Shown in pieces: positions 8,076 through 16,025 of a stretch of DNA of 64,000 nt. The DNA is from Phyllobacterium myrsinacearum (GTDB lineage Bacteria; Pseudomonadota; Alphaproteobacteria; Rhizobiales; Rhizobiaceae). The translations under genes were made by a program, and so were the position numbers. Every line of letters starts with the position of its first letter. Positions within the stretch are counted from its first letter, which is position 1. The DNA is taken from positions 1 to 64,000 of the forward strand of contig NZ_JACGXN010000005.1 of the NCBI RefSeq assembly GCF_014138285.1. The letters are read 5' to 3'. The notes beneath the pieces are model-generated. The model was given only the letters and a program-made list of their open reading frames with translations. It did no database searches and was not told the DNA's origin.

Positions 8076-8648
8076 CTATATGCCCTGTGGGAATTTCTCT
8101 TCCAAGTGTTCGCATAGCCAATGCAACATAAAGAGATGTCCTTCTTGGATGCGAGCCGTGCTGTCACTGTTGACAACCACCGACAATGTCGCCAGCGGGC
8201 CTGCCACCCCGCCACCCTTACCCAAGAAAGCTATGCTTGGGATCCCCATTTCTTGTGCTGTTTTCAATACAGCCACGACGTTTGAAGACATGCCACTGGT
8301 GGAAAAACAGATAAGCACGTCACCGGGCTGGCCTAGGCCCTGCAGAGGCCTGGCGAAAATATCATCCCAGCTGAAATCGTTTCCAATACACGTGATCTGC
8401 GATGCATCTCCACCCAAGAATAAAGCCGTTAGAGGCTGGCGGTTTGATCTGAAGCGTCCCACCAGCTCAGTAACCAGGTGTTGTGCCTCGGAAGCGCTTC
8501 CCCCGTTGCCGCACACGAGCAACTTTTTCCCGTTCTCCAAGGCCTCAAGAATGATGCGGATGCCCTGATCCAGCGTTGTTTCCAGATTTGCAAGCGTACC
8601 CAGGGTTGTCTGCGCCTCGGCAATAAAATCGCTGAACTGTTCATTCAT
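8076..8648 (-). CDS. SIS-domain sugar phosphate isomerase, GmhA-like
   Basis: A 190-residue SIS-domain protein. The CGNGGSASEAQH motif (about residues 46-57), E61 in TELVGRF, STSGMSSNV (about 116-124) and H171 in TARIQEGH follow the pattern of GmhA, which isomerises sedoheptulose 7-phosphate to an aldoheptose 7-phosphate; the Glu and His are the GmhA catalytic pair as I know it. The ATG at 8648 is chosen because GGAGA precedes it and it overlaps the kinase stop as ATGA; a TTG five codons earlier is the alternative. Being in a catabolic locus, it may run toward the ketose. Other phosphosugar isomerases of this fold cannot be excluded. Confidence 0.85.
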   Translation of the reverse strand: MNEQFSDFIAEAQTTLGTLANLETTLDQGIRIILEALENGKKLLVCGNGGSASEAQHLVTELVGRFRSNRQPLTALFLGGDASQITCIGNDFSWDDIFARPLQGLGQPGDVLICFSTSGMSSNVVAVLKTAQEMGIPSIAFLGKGGGVAGPLATLSVVVNSDSTARIQEGHLFMLHWLCEHLEEKFPQGI

Positions 8649-9568
8649 TTCAATGTTCTCCAAAGGTCTTCCGCAACGCTCAACGCTGCCATGTCGCCGA
8701 TATTATCCGCAAGTTGACAACTCACGATCTCGCAGGAAGCAAAGTGCCCGGGCAGTGCATCTGCGGCCGCCGCATCATGCACGATACGAATGAAATCCGG
8801 TCCAAGACGTGGACCCAGTCCACCCAGAATGACCCGTTCAGGCGCTAATAGATCAATCATCAAGGCAATGCCTCGCCCCAGAATATCCGCGGAATAGATA
8901 ATGACGGCTTCTGCGTCTCGGTCACCCTCTTTCCAGAGCGTGTTCAGCGCAAGTGCTGTGCCAAATTCTGTCGCACGCTCCGGATAGAGAAACGCTGCGA
9001 GCGCGGGCAATCCTGCTCCACTTGCCATTCCCTCGAAGGAGCCGCGTTTCCCATACATCAACGGGCCATCAGGCTGTACCCGCCAATGTCCTATTTCACC
9101 CGCAAGATTGCACGTACCGCGCAACAGCCGCCCGTCTGCGATAATGCCTGCACCCAAACCCGTGCCGAGCGTGAGGAACACGAGATTATTGCAATCCCGA
9201 CCAGCTCCGAACCGCCATTCTGCAAGAGCGCCCGCCTTGGCGTCATGTTCAACAGCGACCGGTAAATTAAGAGAGTTGGACAGCCATTCCCTCAGCGGGA
9301 CATCATGCCAGCCAGGAAGGTTCGGTGGCCCTTGTATATGTCCACGCAGCACATCCACTGGCCCTCCGACTGACACTCCGGCAGCGACGACACCCGGATG
9401 GAGGTCCATTAATCGACGCGCCGCGGTCAAAATGTCATCAATCAGAGCTTCTGGCCCGCGCGTTGCCCGAGAGGTAAATTCTATGCGCTGCAGTATAGCG
9501 CCTTCCTCCGTACCGATGACGGCTGCTGTTTTCGTGCCGCCGATATCCAAACCAAGCAGCTTGGCCAT
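8645..9568 (-). CDS. ROK-family sugar kinase
   Basis: A 307-residue ROK kinase. It shows the ATP-binding DIGGTK motif (residues 8-13), the substrate and base region VEHDAKAGALAE, and TLGTGLGAGII. The start is placed at MAKLLGLDIGG because GAGGGG lies nine bases before it. The usual ROK zinc motif (CxCGxxGC) is replaced by LMYGKRGS, so all three cysteines are missing while the preceding GEIGHW histidine remains. It is the first gene of the minus-strand arm, divergent from the sugar importer, and should phosphorylate the imported sugar. Being full length and linked to transport and an isomerase, it is more likely a kinase than a ROK repressor; it has no helix-turn-helix. Confidence 0.85.
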   Translation of the reverse strand: MAKLLGLDIGGTKTAAVIGTEEGAILQRIEFTSRATRGPEALIDDILTAARRLMDLHPGVVAAGVSVGGPVDVLRGHIQGPPNLPGWHDVPLREWLSNSLNLPVAVEHDAKAGALAEWRFGAGRDCNNLVFLTLGTGLGAGIIADGRLLRGTCNLAGEIGHWRVQPDGPLMYGKRGSFEGMASGAGLPALAAFLYPERATEFGTALALNTLWKEGDRDAEAVIIYSADILGRGIALMIDLLAPERVILGGLGPRLGPDFIRIVHDAAAADALPGHFASCEIVSCQLADNIGDMAALSVAEDLWRTLK

Positions 9569-9650
9569 TTGAAGAAACCCCTCGTCATTTAACGAACCCA
9601 TCGAAGCAGATTTACCCGGCGGACACTCTCAATAAACAGCATTCCAATAA

Positions 9651-9845
9651 TAATGCAATTAGATTTATAAAGAAATTTATTGCATTAATTATCCATTTGA
9701 TGCGCTTCCAACGAGAGTTTCCAATTGGTGAATATGCAACTGTTGATACGTATCTATTTGAAAAAATTTATACTCTGGCGTTATAACGAGATCTGCCTTA
9801 CTTCAGTAAAGTGCAATTATTACTATAATGCAATTAATTGCACTT
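9651..9845. promoter_or_regulatory. Clustered TGCAATT palindromes in the divergent sugar-locus promoter region
   Basis: The AT-rich 369-base gap 9569-9937 has no gene but carries two large inverted repeats: TAATGCAAT (9651-9659) against ATTGCATTA (9679-9687), and AAGTGCAATT (9809-9818) against AATTGCACTT (9836-9845). The second encloses a perfect 14-bp palindrome TGCAATTAATTGCA (9829-9842). The shared half-site is TGCAATT. These are the best candidates for binding by the local SorC-type regulator, one near each divergent promoter. Confidence 0.6.
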
Positions 9846-9937
9846 GACTGAATGACAGTATCGAGTGGATATGGACGTGAACCTTCGAATTTGTTCGACG
9901 GTGCCAAGAACTAATAATCATCACGGGAGGATGGATT

Positions 9938-10924
9938 ATGTGCCGACGCGCCATACTCGCAGCTGCTAATGCTGCGATCATTTCGATAACATGCGGGCTT
10001 TCGCCCGCTCCGGCGGCTGACAGGAAATTCACTGTCGCGCTTATTCCGGGTTTGACGACAGATACTTTCTACACGACCATGCGTCGGGGTGCGCAGATCG
10101 CGGCCGATGCTCTCGGTGTAGAGCTGGTGTTCCAGGGAGCTCCGGATTTTAACCCCGTGCTTCAAGTGCCTGTTCTCGATGCGGTGATTGCGCGCAAACC
10201 TGACGCTATTCTTATTGCTCCCACCGATGTCACTCAGCTGGTTGAGCCCTTACGCAAGGCCGATGATACAGGTATCCCGGTTATCACTGTTGATACGTTT
10301 ATTGGCACCGGGATGTATCAGATTGGTTCAGGCAACGCCGATTTTCCACTTTCCTCCATCGCTTCCGACAATGTGCTTGGCGGCCGTATGGCAGCGCGTG
10401 CTCTGGCCGACGCCATCGGTGGCGAAGGCGCGGTTTTTGTCGCCAACAACAAACCGGGAATCTCCACGACCGATCAGCGGGAGGAGGGGTTTAAAACCGA
10501 ACTCGCCGCTCACTACCCGAAGGTTGTCGTTCTCGAAACCCAGTTCAACGAGAATGACGCGAACAAGGCGGCCTCGCAATTGCAAGGCGTCCTTGCCCGC
10601 CATCCGGAATTGAAGGGCGTGTTCGGGGGAAATCACTTTTCAGCCTTGGGTGCCGCGAACGGTGTGCAGCAGGCGGGCAAGTCGGGGGCGGTAAAAGTTG
10701 TCGCGTTTGATGCGCCGAGCGGTGTGGTGGACGATATCGATCGGGGTCTGATTGACGTCGCCATAGCGCAGCATCCCGCGGAAATCGGCTATTACGGAGT
10801 GATGTCGGCCTATGCGCACCTGACGGGCCAATCTATTCCGGTCTCGATCGGCACCGGCTTTACGGTGATCAACAAATCCAATGTGCATGATCCCAGCATC
10901 GCGAAATATATTTACGCTGACTGA
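9938..10924 (+). CDS. Periplasmic sugar-binding protein (RbsB/FrcB type)
   Basis: A 328-residue periplasmic binding protein of the ribose/fructose class. It has a signal peptide (about residues 1-27, ending PAPAA), then the FTVALIPGLTTDTFYTTM opening, KPDAILIAPTD and GVFGGNHFSALGA blocks. It is preceded by an ACGGGAGG ribosome site. It delivers a sugar to the permease and ATPase downstream. The set is organised like the FrcBCA fructose importer of rhizobia, but the linked enzymes point to a different sugar. Confidence 0.9.
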   Translation: MCRRAILAAANAAIISITCGLSPAPAADRKFTVALIPGLTTDTFYTTMRRGAQIAADALGVELVFQGAPDFNPVLQVPVLDAVIARKPDAILIAPTDVTQLVEPLRKADDTGIPVITVDTFIGTGMYQIGSGNADFPLSSIASDNVLGGRMAARALADAIGGEGAVFVANNKPGISTTDQREEGFKTELAAHYPKVVVLETQFNENDANKAASQLQGVLARHPELKGVFGGNHFSALGAANGVQQAGKSGAVKVVAFDAPSGVVDDIDRGLIDVAIAQHPAEIGYYGVMSAYAHLTGQSIPVSIGTGFTVINKSNVHDPSIAKYIYAD

Positions 10925-11007
10925 TCTGAAAACGATGTTCTCTTGGGCCTGCAAGTACCAGGGACAAGAGGATTTGCGCAACGCAGCGATTTTAGGATTT
11001 GGATATT

Positions 11008-12078
11008 ATGAAACAAATAATAACGGAAAATATTCCCACGGCCCCCTCGAAACATGTAGCGCCGCAAGCAGATCACGCGGATGGCACCCGCACGGTGATG
11101 CGCTACGTCGCCGATCTGCGTGCGTGGCTGTTCCTTGCAATGTTAATCCTCGGATTTGAGGTCTGGTCGCGATTCAGTTTCGGCGGAACCTTCGTACTGA
11201 ACCCTTTTAATCTGCAGTCCATTGCCATTTTTGCTGTAGCCCCCCTTTTGTTGGCGATGGGCCAGACCTTTGTAATTATCGCAGGAGGAATTGACCTTTC
11301 GGCGGGCTTCGTCATGGGGCTGGCGGCTGTGGTTGCTGCGCACGTGATCAATTGGGCAAATCCCATCATGCCGATGCCGATGGCAGTGCTGACCGGTACC
11401 ATAGCTGCGGTAATGCTGGCCGGCGTTCCCGGCATGGTCAACGGCCTTTTGGTTTCGCGCTTAAAGGTACCACCGTTCATCGGCACTCTAGGCATGTTCG
11501 GTGTGGCGCGAGGCGTGGCGTTTCTACTCGCGGGCGGGACAACGGTACCAGTCAACAACAGCTTTTTCGCTGGTCTTGGCAACGGACGTATCCTGTCGGT
11601 ACCCTATATTGTGATACTGGCCGCAATTTTCGTTTTGTTGATGCATTATGTCTTGAGCTACACCCGATTTGGCCAGCATAATTATGCCATCGGAGCGAGT
11701 GCACAGGCCGCCCGGCGGGCGGGAATCAATATCAACAGTCATCTGCTCAGGCTCTATATTCTGTCCGGATTTTGCGCCGGTCTGGCTGGCGTGCTCTATG
11801 CGGCCCGCTTTAGTGCAGGAGCGGCACAGGCCGGTGAACCATTGCTGCTCGATTGCGTGGCGGCGGTGGTTATCGGTGGAGCCAGTTTATTTGGAGGGTC
11901 TGGAACCATCCTGGGCACGGTCGCCGGTGCGTTCGTCATCGCAGTGATCCAGTACGGGCTGGTTTTTACCAACGTGGCACCATTCTGGCAGTTTATCTCG
12001 GTCGGCGTGGTCATCATCATCTCGGTCCTGATCGATCAAACACAGCGGCGGATGAGTGGAGGACGGATAAGTGAATAA
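11008..12078 (+). CDS. Sugar ABC transporter permease (RbsC/FrcC type)
   Basis: A 356-residue inner-membrane permease with about nine or ten hydrophobic helices, including the conserved GQTFVIIAGGIDLSAG motif and VVIGGASLFGGSGT. The ATG at 11008 is preferred over an in-frame TTG at 10999 because AGGA lies ten bases before it. The end overlaps the ATPase start by eight bases, which indicates translational coupling. Confidence 0.9.
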   Translation: MKQIITENIPTAPSKHVAPQADHADGTRTVMRYVADLRAWLFLAMLILGFEVWSRFSFGGTFVLNPFNLQSIAIFAVAPLLLAMGQTFVIIAGGIDLSAGFVMGLAAVVAAHVINWANPIMPMPMAVLTGTIAAVMLAGVPGMVNGLLVSRLKVPPFIGTLGMFGVARGVAFLLAGGTTVPVNNSFFAGLGNGRILSVPYIVILAAIFVLLMHYVLSYTRFGQHNYAIGASAQAARRAGININSHLLRLYILSGFCAGLAGVLYAARFSAGAAQAGEPLLLDCVAAVVIGGASLFGGSGTILGTVAGAFVIAVIQYGLVFTNVAPFWQFISVGVVIIISVLIDQTQRRMSGGRISE

Positions 12079-12826
12079 TCTGAACGACAATATCCCTCTG
12101 CTTGAAGTTCGAAATCTTTCAAAGCATTTCGGCCCGATCAAGGCTCTCAACGATCTGTCGATGGTGGTTCGTAGAGGCGAAGTCGTCGCGGTGGTTGGTG
12201 ACAATGGTGCCGGCAAGACCACTTTGATCAAGGCGCTGTCGGGTGTTTATCGTCCGACAGCAGGCGAGCTCCTGTTGAATGGGAAGCCAGCTATTTTTTC
12301 AAATCCGCAACAAGCGCGGGAAGAGGGCATCGAGACGATCTATCAGGATCTTGCTCTAGCGGACAATCTTTCCATTGGGGCGAACATCTTTCTAGGTCGT
12401 GAACCGATGCGTCGTGCTTTCGGATTTCTTCCTGTCCTTGATAGGCGAAAAATGGCTGAGGCGGCTTGTTCGACCATGGCGCTTCTGGATTTTCATGTTT
12501 CACGAACGGAGACACCCGTCAGTAATTTTTCCGGCGGTCAGCGACAGGCGGTCGCTATCGGCCGCGCCGTCTACTGGGATGCACAGATTCTGATTATGGA
12601 TGAACCCACAGCTGCCCTTGGCGTGCCTGAGCAGAGAAAAGTGCTTTCGCTGATCCATAAACTGAAGGCACAGGGTCGAGGAGTGATATTTGTCTCCCAC
12701 AACCTGCAGGACATATTTGCCGTATCCGACCGGATCGTCGTGCTTCGTCGCGGCGTCCTAGCCGGAGAACGGCAAATTTCCGAGACCAATCACGATGAAG
12801 TGGTTAAGCTGATGGTCGGTGGATAG
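12071..12826 (+). CDS. Sugar ABC transporter ATPase, single domain (FrcA-like)
   Basis: A 251-residue ATPase with a GTG start preceded by GGAGGA. Walker A is GDNGAGKT, the signature NFSGGQRQ and Walker B ILIMDEPTAALG. Most pentose/hexose importers of this class use a fused ATPase of about 500 residues (RbsA type); the single-domain form is that of the FrcA branch, so it should work as a homodimer. It completes the binding protein-permease-ATPase set. Confidence 0.9.
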   Translation: MNNLNDNIPLLEVRNLSKHFGPIKALNDLSMVVRRGEVVAVVGDNGAGKTTLIKALSGVYRPTAGELLLNGKPAIFSNPQQAREEGIETIYQDLALADNLSIGANIFLGREPMRRAFGFLPVLDRRKMAEAACSTMALLDFHVSRTETPVSNFSGGQRQAVAIGRAVYWDAQILIMDEPTAALGVPEQRKVLSLIHKLKAQGRGVIFVSHNLQDIFAVSDRIVVLRRGVLAGERQISETNHDEVVKLMVGG

Positions 12827-12962
12827 ATGGCCGGCCAATTAGAATCGGGACGTACATACAAGCACCATTTTGCAATTTCCACCGACCTTCGCCGCACGCG
12901 GAATGAGGCGTAAGTCTAACATGCCCACGATTTCCCGCACTCCAGACGATGAGGAAAATACG

Positions 12963-13922
12963 ATGCCGTCTAAACTTGAGCAACTCCGAACCATGACGAC
13001 TGTTGTCGCAGATACTGGCGATATTGAAGCCGTTGCCCGCTTGAAGCCGGTGGATTGTACGACCAACCCAAGCATCGTGCTCAAGGCGCTCAACACGCCG
13101 ATGTTTACCGATGCCATTGAGGAAGCTGTTATCTGGGGCAGGAAGCAGGGCGGCAATCCCGATGCCGTATCGGCAGCGGTTGCCGACCGCCTGGCGATCT
13201 CCGTGGGCGCCGCTCTTTCAAGACTGGTTCCCGGCCGCGTATCGACAGAAGTTGACGCTGACCTTTCCTTCAATACGAAGGCATCAGTCGAAAAGGCCCA
13301 TGGCATCATTGCTGGCTACAAGGAGCGCGGTATTGAGCAAGACCGTATTCTCATCAAGCTGGCGTCGACGTGGGAAGGCATTCGCGCCGCGGAAATTCTC
13401 CAGAAGGAAGGCATCGATTGCAACCTGACACTGCTTTTCAGCAAGGCACAGGCGATTGCCTGTGCGGACGCCAAAGCGTTTCTGATCTCTCCGTTCGTCG
13501 GCCGCATCCTGGACTGGTACAAGGCATCAACAGGGAAGGACTACACGCCGGAAGAAGATCCCGGCGTCATTTCGGTGCGCGAAATCTACAACTACTATAA
13601 GTTCAATGACATCAAAACGATCGTCATGGGCGCGTCATTCCGCAGTGTTGCCGAAGTGGAGGCTCTTGCGGGATGCGACCGGTTGACGATCAGCCCCAAT
13701 CTGCTCGACGAGTTGTCCAAGGATGAGGGCAAGCTTGTACGCAGGTTGTCGCCCGAAAACCCGACATCAGTCGCGAAGATCGATCTGGACGAAAATACCT
13801 TCCGCTGGATGATGAATGAAGACGCGATGGCCACTGAAAAGCTCGCTGAGGGCATCCGTGTTTTCGCGAAGGATCTCCATGCATTGCGCACGATGGTCGG
13901 AAAGGTAATGACAGGCGTCTGA
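12963..13922 (+). CDS. tal: Transaldolase, type 1 (TalB class)
   Basis: A 319-residue transaldolase, the usual length of the TalB class. The start at MPSKLEQLR is preceded by GAGGAA and makes residue numbers fall on those of E. coli TalB: D17, N35, E96, Schiff-base K132 (RILIKLAST), N154, T156, S176, F178 and R181 are all present. Position 161 is Lys (LLFSKAQA) where I recall Phe in E. coli. It transfers a dihydroxyacetone unit between sedoheptulose 7-phosphate and glyceraldehyde 3-phosphate. It lies 136 bases after the importer ATPase on the same strand, so it probably processes the imported sugar rather than being the housekeeping copy. Confidence 0.93.
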   Translation: MPSKLEQLRTMTTVVADTGDIEAVARLKPVDCTTNPSIVLKALNTPMFTDAIEEAVIWGRKQGGNPDAVSAAVADRLAISVGAALSRLVPGRVSTEVDADLSFNTKASVEKAHGIIAGYKERGIEQDRILIKLASTWEGIRAAEILQKEGIDCNLTLLFSKAQAIACADAKAFLISPFVGRILDWYKASTGKDYTPEEDPGVISVREIYNYYKFNDIKTIVMGASFRSVAEVEALAGCDRLTISPNLLDELSKDEGKLVRRLSPENPTSVAKIDLDENTFRWMMNEDAMATEKLAEGIRVFAKDLHALRTMVGKVMTGV

Positions 13923-14086
13923 CGCGTGCCCGCAAACAGGTCATCGGTCTATCGCTGGTACGCCTGAACAACGCGCTGACGCTATTGAAGAGTGCTTCCG
14001 CACCGGCGCGCTGGATTTATTTCGCTGCATGATCTTGGTCATGCTAGTCAGGGCGTTTTGTTTCGCACAAAGCTTGAGCGACTATT

Positions 14087-14125
14087 CCCGACCTATTCAA
14101 AGACGGAGTCTTTGAATAGGTCGGG
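14087..14125. repeat. Perfect 18-bp inverted repeat between convergent genes
   Basis: Two 18-base arms (starting CCCGACCTATTC at 14087 and ending GAATAGGTCGGG at 14125) are perfectly complementary around a GGA loop. It lies between the transaldolase and the convergent ABC exporter, so it could act as a two-way transcription stop, but neither strand has a T-tract after it. It could also be a dispersed palindromic repeat. Confidence 0.75.
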
Positions 14126-14135
14126 TGACGGTGAA

Positions 14136-16025
14136 TCACGTTTTGAAATCTCCCGATGTAGCGGCTTCCAATTCCTCGTCAGGCAAATCGTCGAACGAAG
14201 AATAGTTGAGATTGTAGAGTTTGGAGTAAAGCTTGCCGTTGGCCATCAGTTGATCGTGATTTCCAATTTCTATCAATTCGCCGTTCTGCAGCACGATGAT
14301 GCGATCCGCCTCGCGGATCGTGGCAAGGCGATGGGCGATGACAAGACCCGTGCGGTTCTCCAACAACCTGACGAGCGCCTTTTGGATCAGCATCTCGGTA
14401 TAGCTGTCGATATTGGCAGTTGCTTCGTCAAGTACGAGAATCTTGGCGTCCGCCACCAAAGCGCGCGCAAAGCTGATCAGTTGCCGTTGGCCAAGTGACA
14501 GGTTTCCACCGCGTTCGCCGAGTTCCGTGTCGTAACCTTCGGTGAGCTTCACGATGAAATCATGCGCTCCGACCGTCTTGGCCGCCTTGATGACGTCTTC
14601 CCGCGTTGCCGCACTTTTATGATAGCGAATGTTTTCAAAGACTGAACCGGTGAACAGGAACGGCTCCTGTAGAACCATCGCGATTTGTTGCCCGAGAGAA
14701 TCCTGCGTGAGGTCGCGTACATCGTGGCCGCCGACCAGAACCTCGCCCTGTTGCACGTCGTAGAAACGATGAACCAGTGCCATGGCGCTCGACTTGCCGG
14801 ATCCAGTAGGGCCGATGAGCGCCACCGTCTCGCCGGGATTGACCTTGAAGCTGACATGCTTCAGCACCGGGTGTTTTGGATCATAGCCGAATACGACATT
14901 GCGGAATTCAACGGATCCGTCCATCTCGGCAGTCAGGTCCTTGGCATTCGGCGCGTCAATAATATCGATAGGTACGTCAAGCACTTCCGTCAGTCGTTGC
15001 CCCGAAGCCATGGCACGCTGCATCACCGAATATTGCAAGGTGAGTGAGCGGATCGGATCGAAGAAGCGTTGAATATAGAACAGGAACGCAACCATGACAC
15101 CGACGTCGAGCGCCTGATTGAGTACGCGTGATCCACCAACGACAATGACGAGGGCCATGGCCACGCCGGTCAGAGAGTCCACGATTGGCACCATGACCTG
15201 CGCATATTTTGCTGCGGTCAGATGTGCTCTCAGATTGGCATGGGCCTTGTCATCATAAAGCGTGAAATTGATATCCTGCCGGTCCATGCTTTGCACAGCG
15301 CGAACGCCATGGATTGCTTCGGCCAAAGCGCCGTTGGTGACGGAATTGGTCTCGTGTGCAGCCATGAATGCGATGCGCGCACGCGGTAGCCAGTAAATAC
15401 GAACGACGAATAATATCGGAAGCACGGCAAGCGTCAGTAGTCCGAGGCGGAAATCGAGATAGAGCATGACGCCGACAATGCCGAAGAGCAGTGTGATGTC
15501 TCCGACTGAAAGCACGGATGTTTCCAGAAACTCCTGCATCGAGTTGACGTCACCCTGAAGCCGCGACATCAATCGTCCGACCTCGGTCTTGTCCATGAAT
15601 GATAAAGATATCCGTTGAAGATGCGAGAACATTGCTCTGCGAATGTCGAACAGTACGTCTTCTGCGACGCGCCCAACGACGGTTTCCTGCACGTAGCTGG
15701 CACCGAAATTAATTAGGATGGCCGCCGCAAAAGCTATGATTGAATAAAGCAGTGCCGAATGATCTTCAGTACCGGGCGCAATGCCGTGGTCGATCGCATA
15801 ACGGATGATCAGTGGAATGGCCAATTGTGTGGCCGTAAAGGTCAGTACCGCAAAAACAGCAATGAGCATCTGCTTTTTGTAGGGACGCACGAATGCCCAG
15901 ATGCGCTTGACGATATTACCGTCGAAAACCTTGCCAAACATTTCCTCTTCGATGCGGTGGGAACCAACGACAGCACGGGGAGGGCGACGGCCATCTTCGC
16001 GCTCGGTCTCGAGTTCGTCTGTCAA
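14136..16025 (-). CDS. Heterodimeric ABC exporter subunit, catalytically competent half
   Basis: A 629-residue fused membrane-ATPase half-transporter of the MsbA/LmrCD type. About six membrane helices span residues 50-320. Walker A GPTGSGKS is at 405-412, signature LSLGQ at 509-513 (non-canonical, Leu for Gly) and Walker B ILVLDE at 529-534 with the catalytic Glu. The start is TTG and overlaps the stop of the upstream partner gene as TTGA. With the partner's features this fits a heterodimer with one degenerate ATP site. The substrate may be a drug, lipid or peptide and is not readable. Confidence 0.9.
   Translation of the reverse strand: MTDELETEREDGRRPPRAVVGSHRIEEEMFGKVFDGNIVKRIWAFVRPYKKQMLIAVFAVLTFTATQLAIPLIIRYAIDHGIAPGTEDHSALLYSIIAFAAAILINFGASYVQETVVGRVAEDVLFDIRRAMFSHLQRISLSFMDKTEVGRLMSRLQGDVNSMQEFLETSVLSVGDITLLFGIVGVMLYLDFRLGLLTLAVLPILFVVRIYWLPRARIAFMAAHETNSVTNGALAEAIHGVRAVQSMDRQDINFTLYDDKAHANLRAHLTAAKYAQVMVPIVDSLTGVAMALVIVVGGSRVLNQALDVGVMVAFLFYIQRFFDPIRSLTLQYSVMQRAMASGQRLTEVLDVPIDIIDAPNAKDLTAEMDGSVEFRNVVFGYDPKHPVLKHVSFKVNPGETVALIGPTGSGKSSAMALVHRFYDVQQGEVLVGGHDVRDLTQDSLGQQIAMVLQEPFLFTGSVFENIRYHKSAATREDVIKAAKTVGAHDFIVKLTEGYDTELGERGGNLSLGQRQLISFARALVADAKILVLDEATANIDSYTEMLIQKALVRLLENRTGLVIAHRLATIREADRIIVLQNGELIEIGNHDQLMANGKLYSKLYNLNYSSFDDLPDEELEAATSGDFKT

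Noticed and set aside
14087..14125. Calling the 18-bp palindrome a standard intrinsic terminator
   Set aside because: Neither strand has a T-tract after the stem, so it is listed as a repeat.
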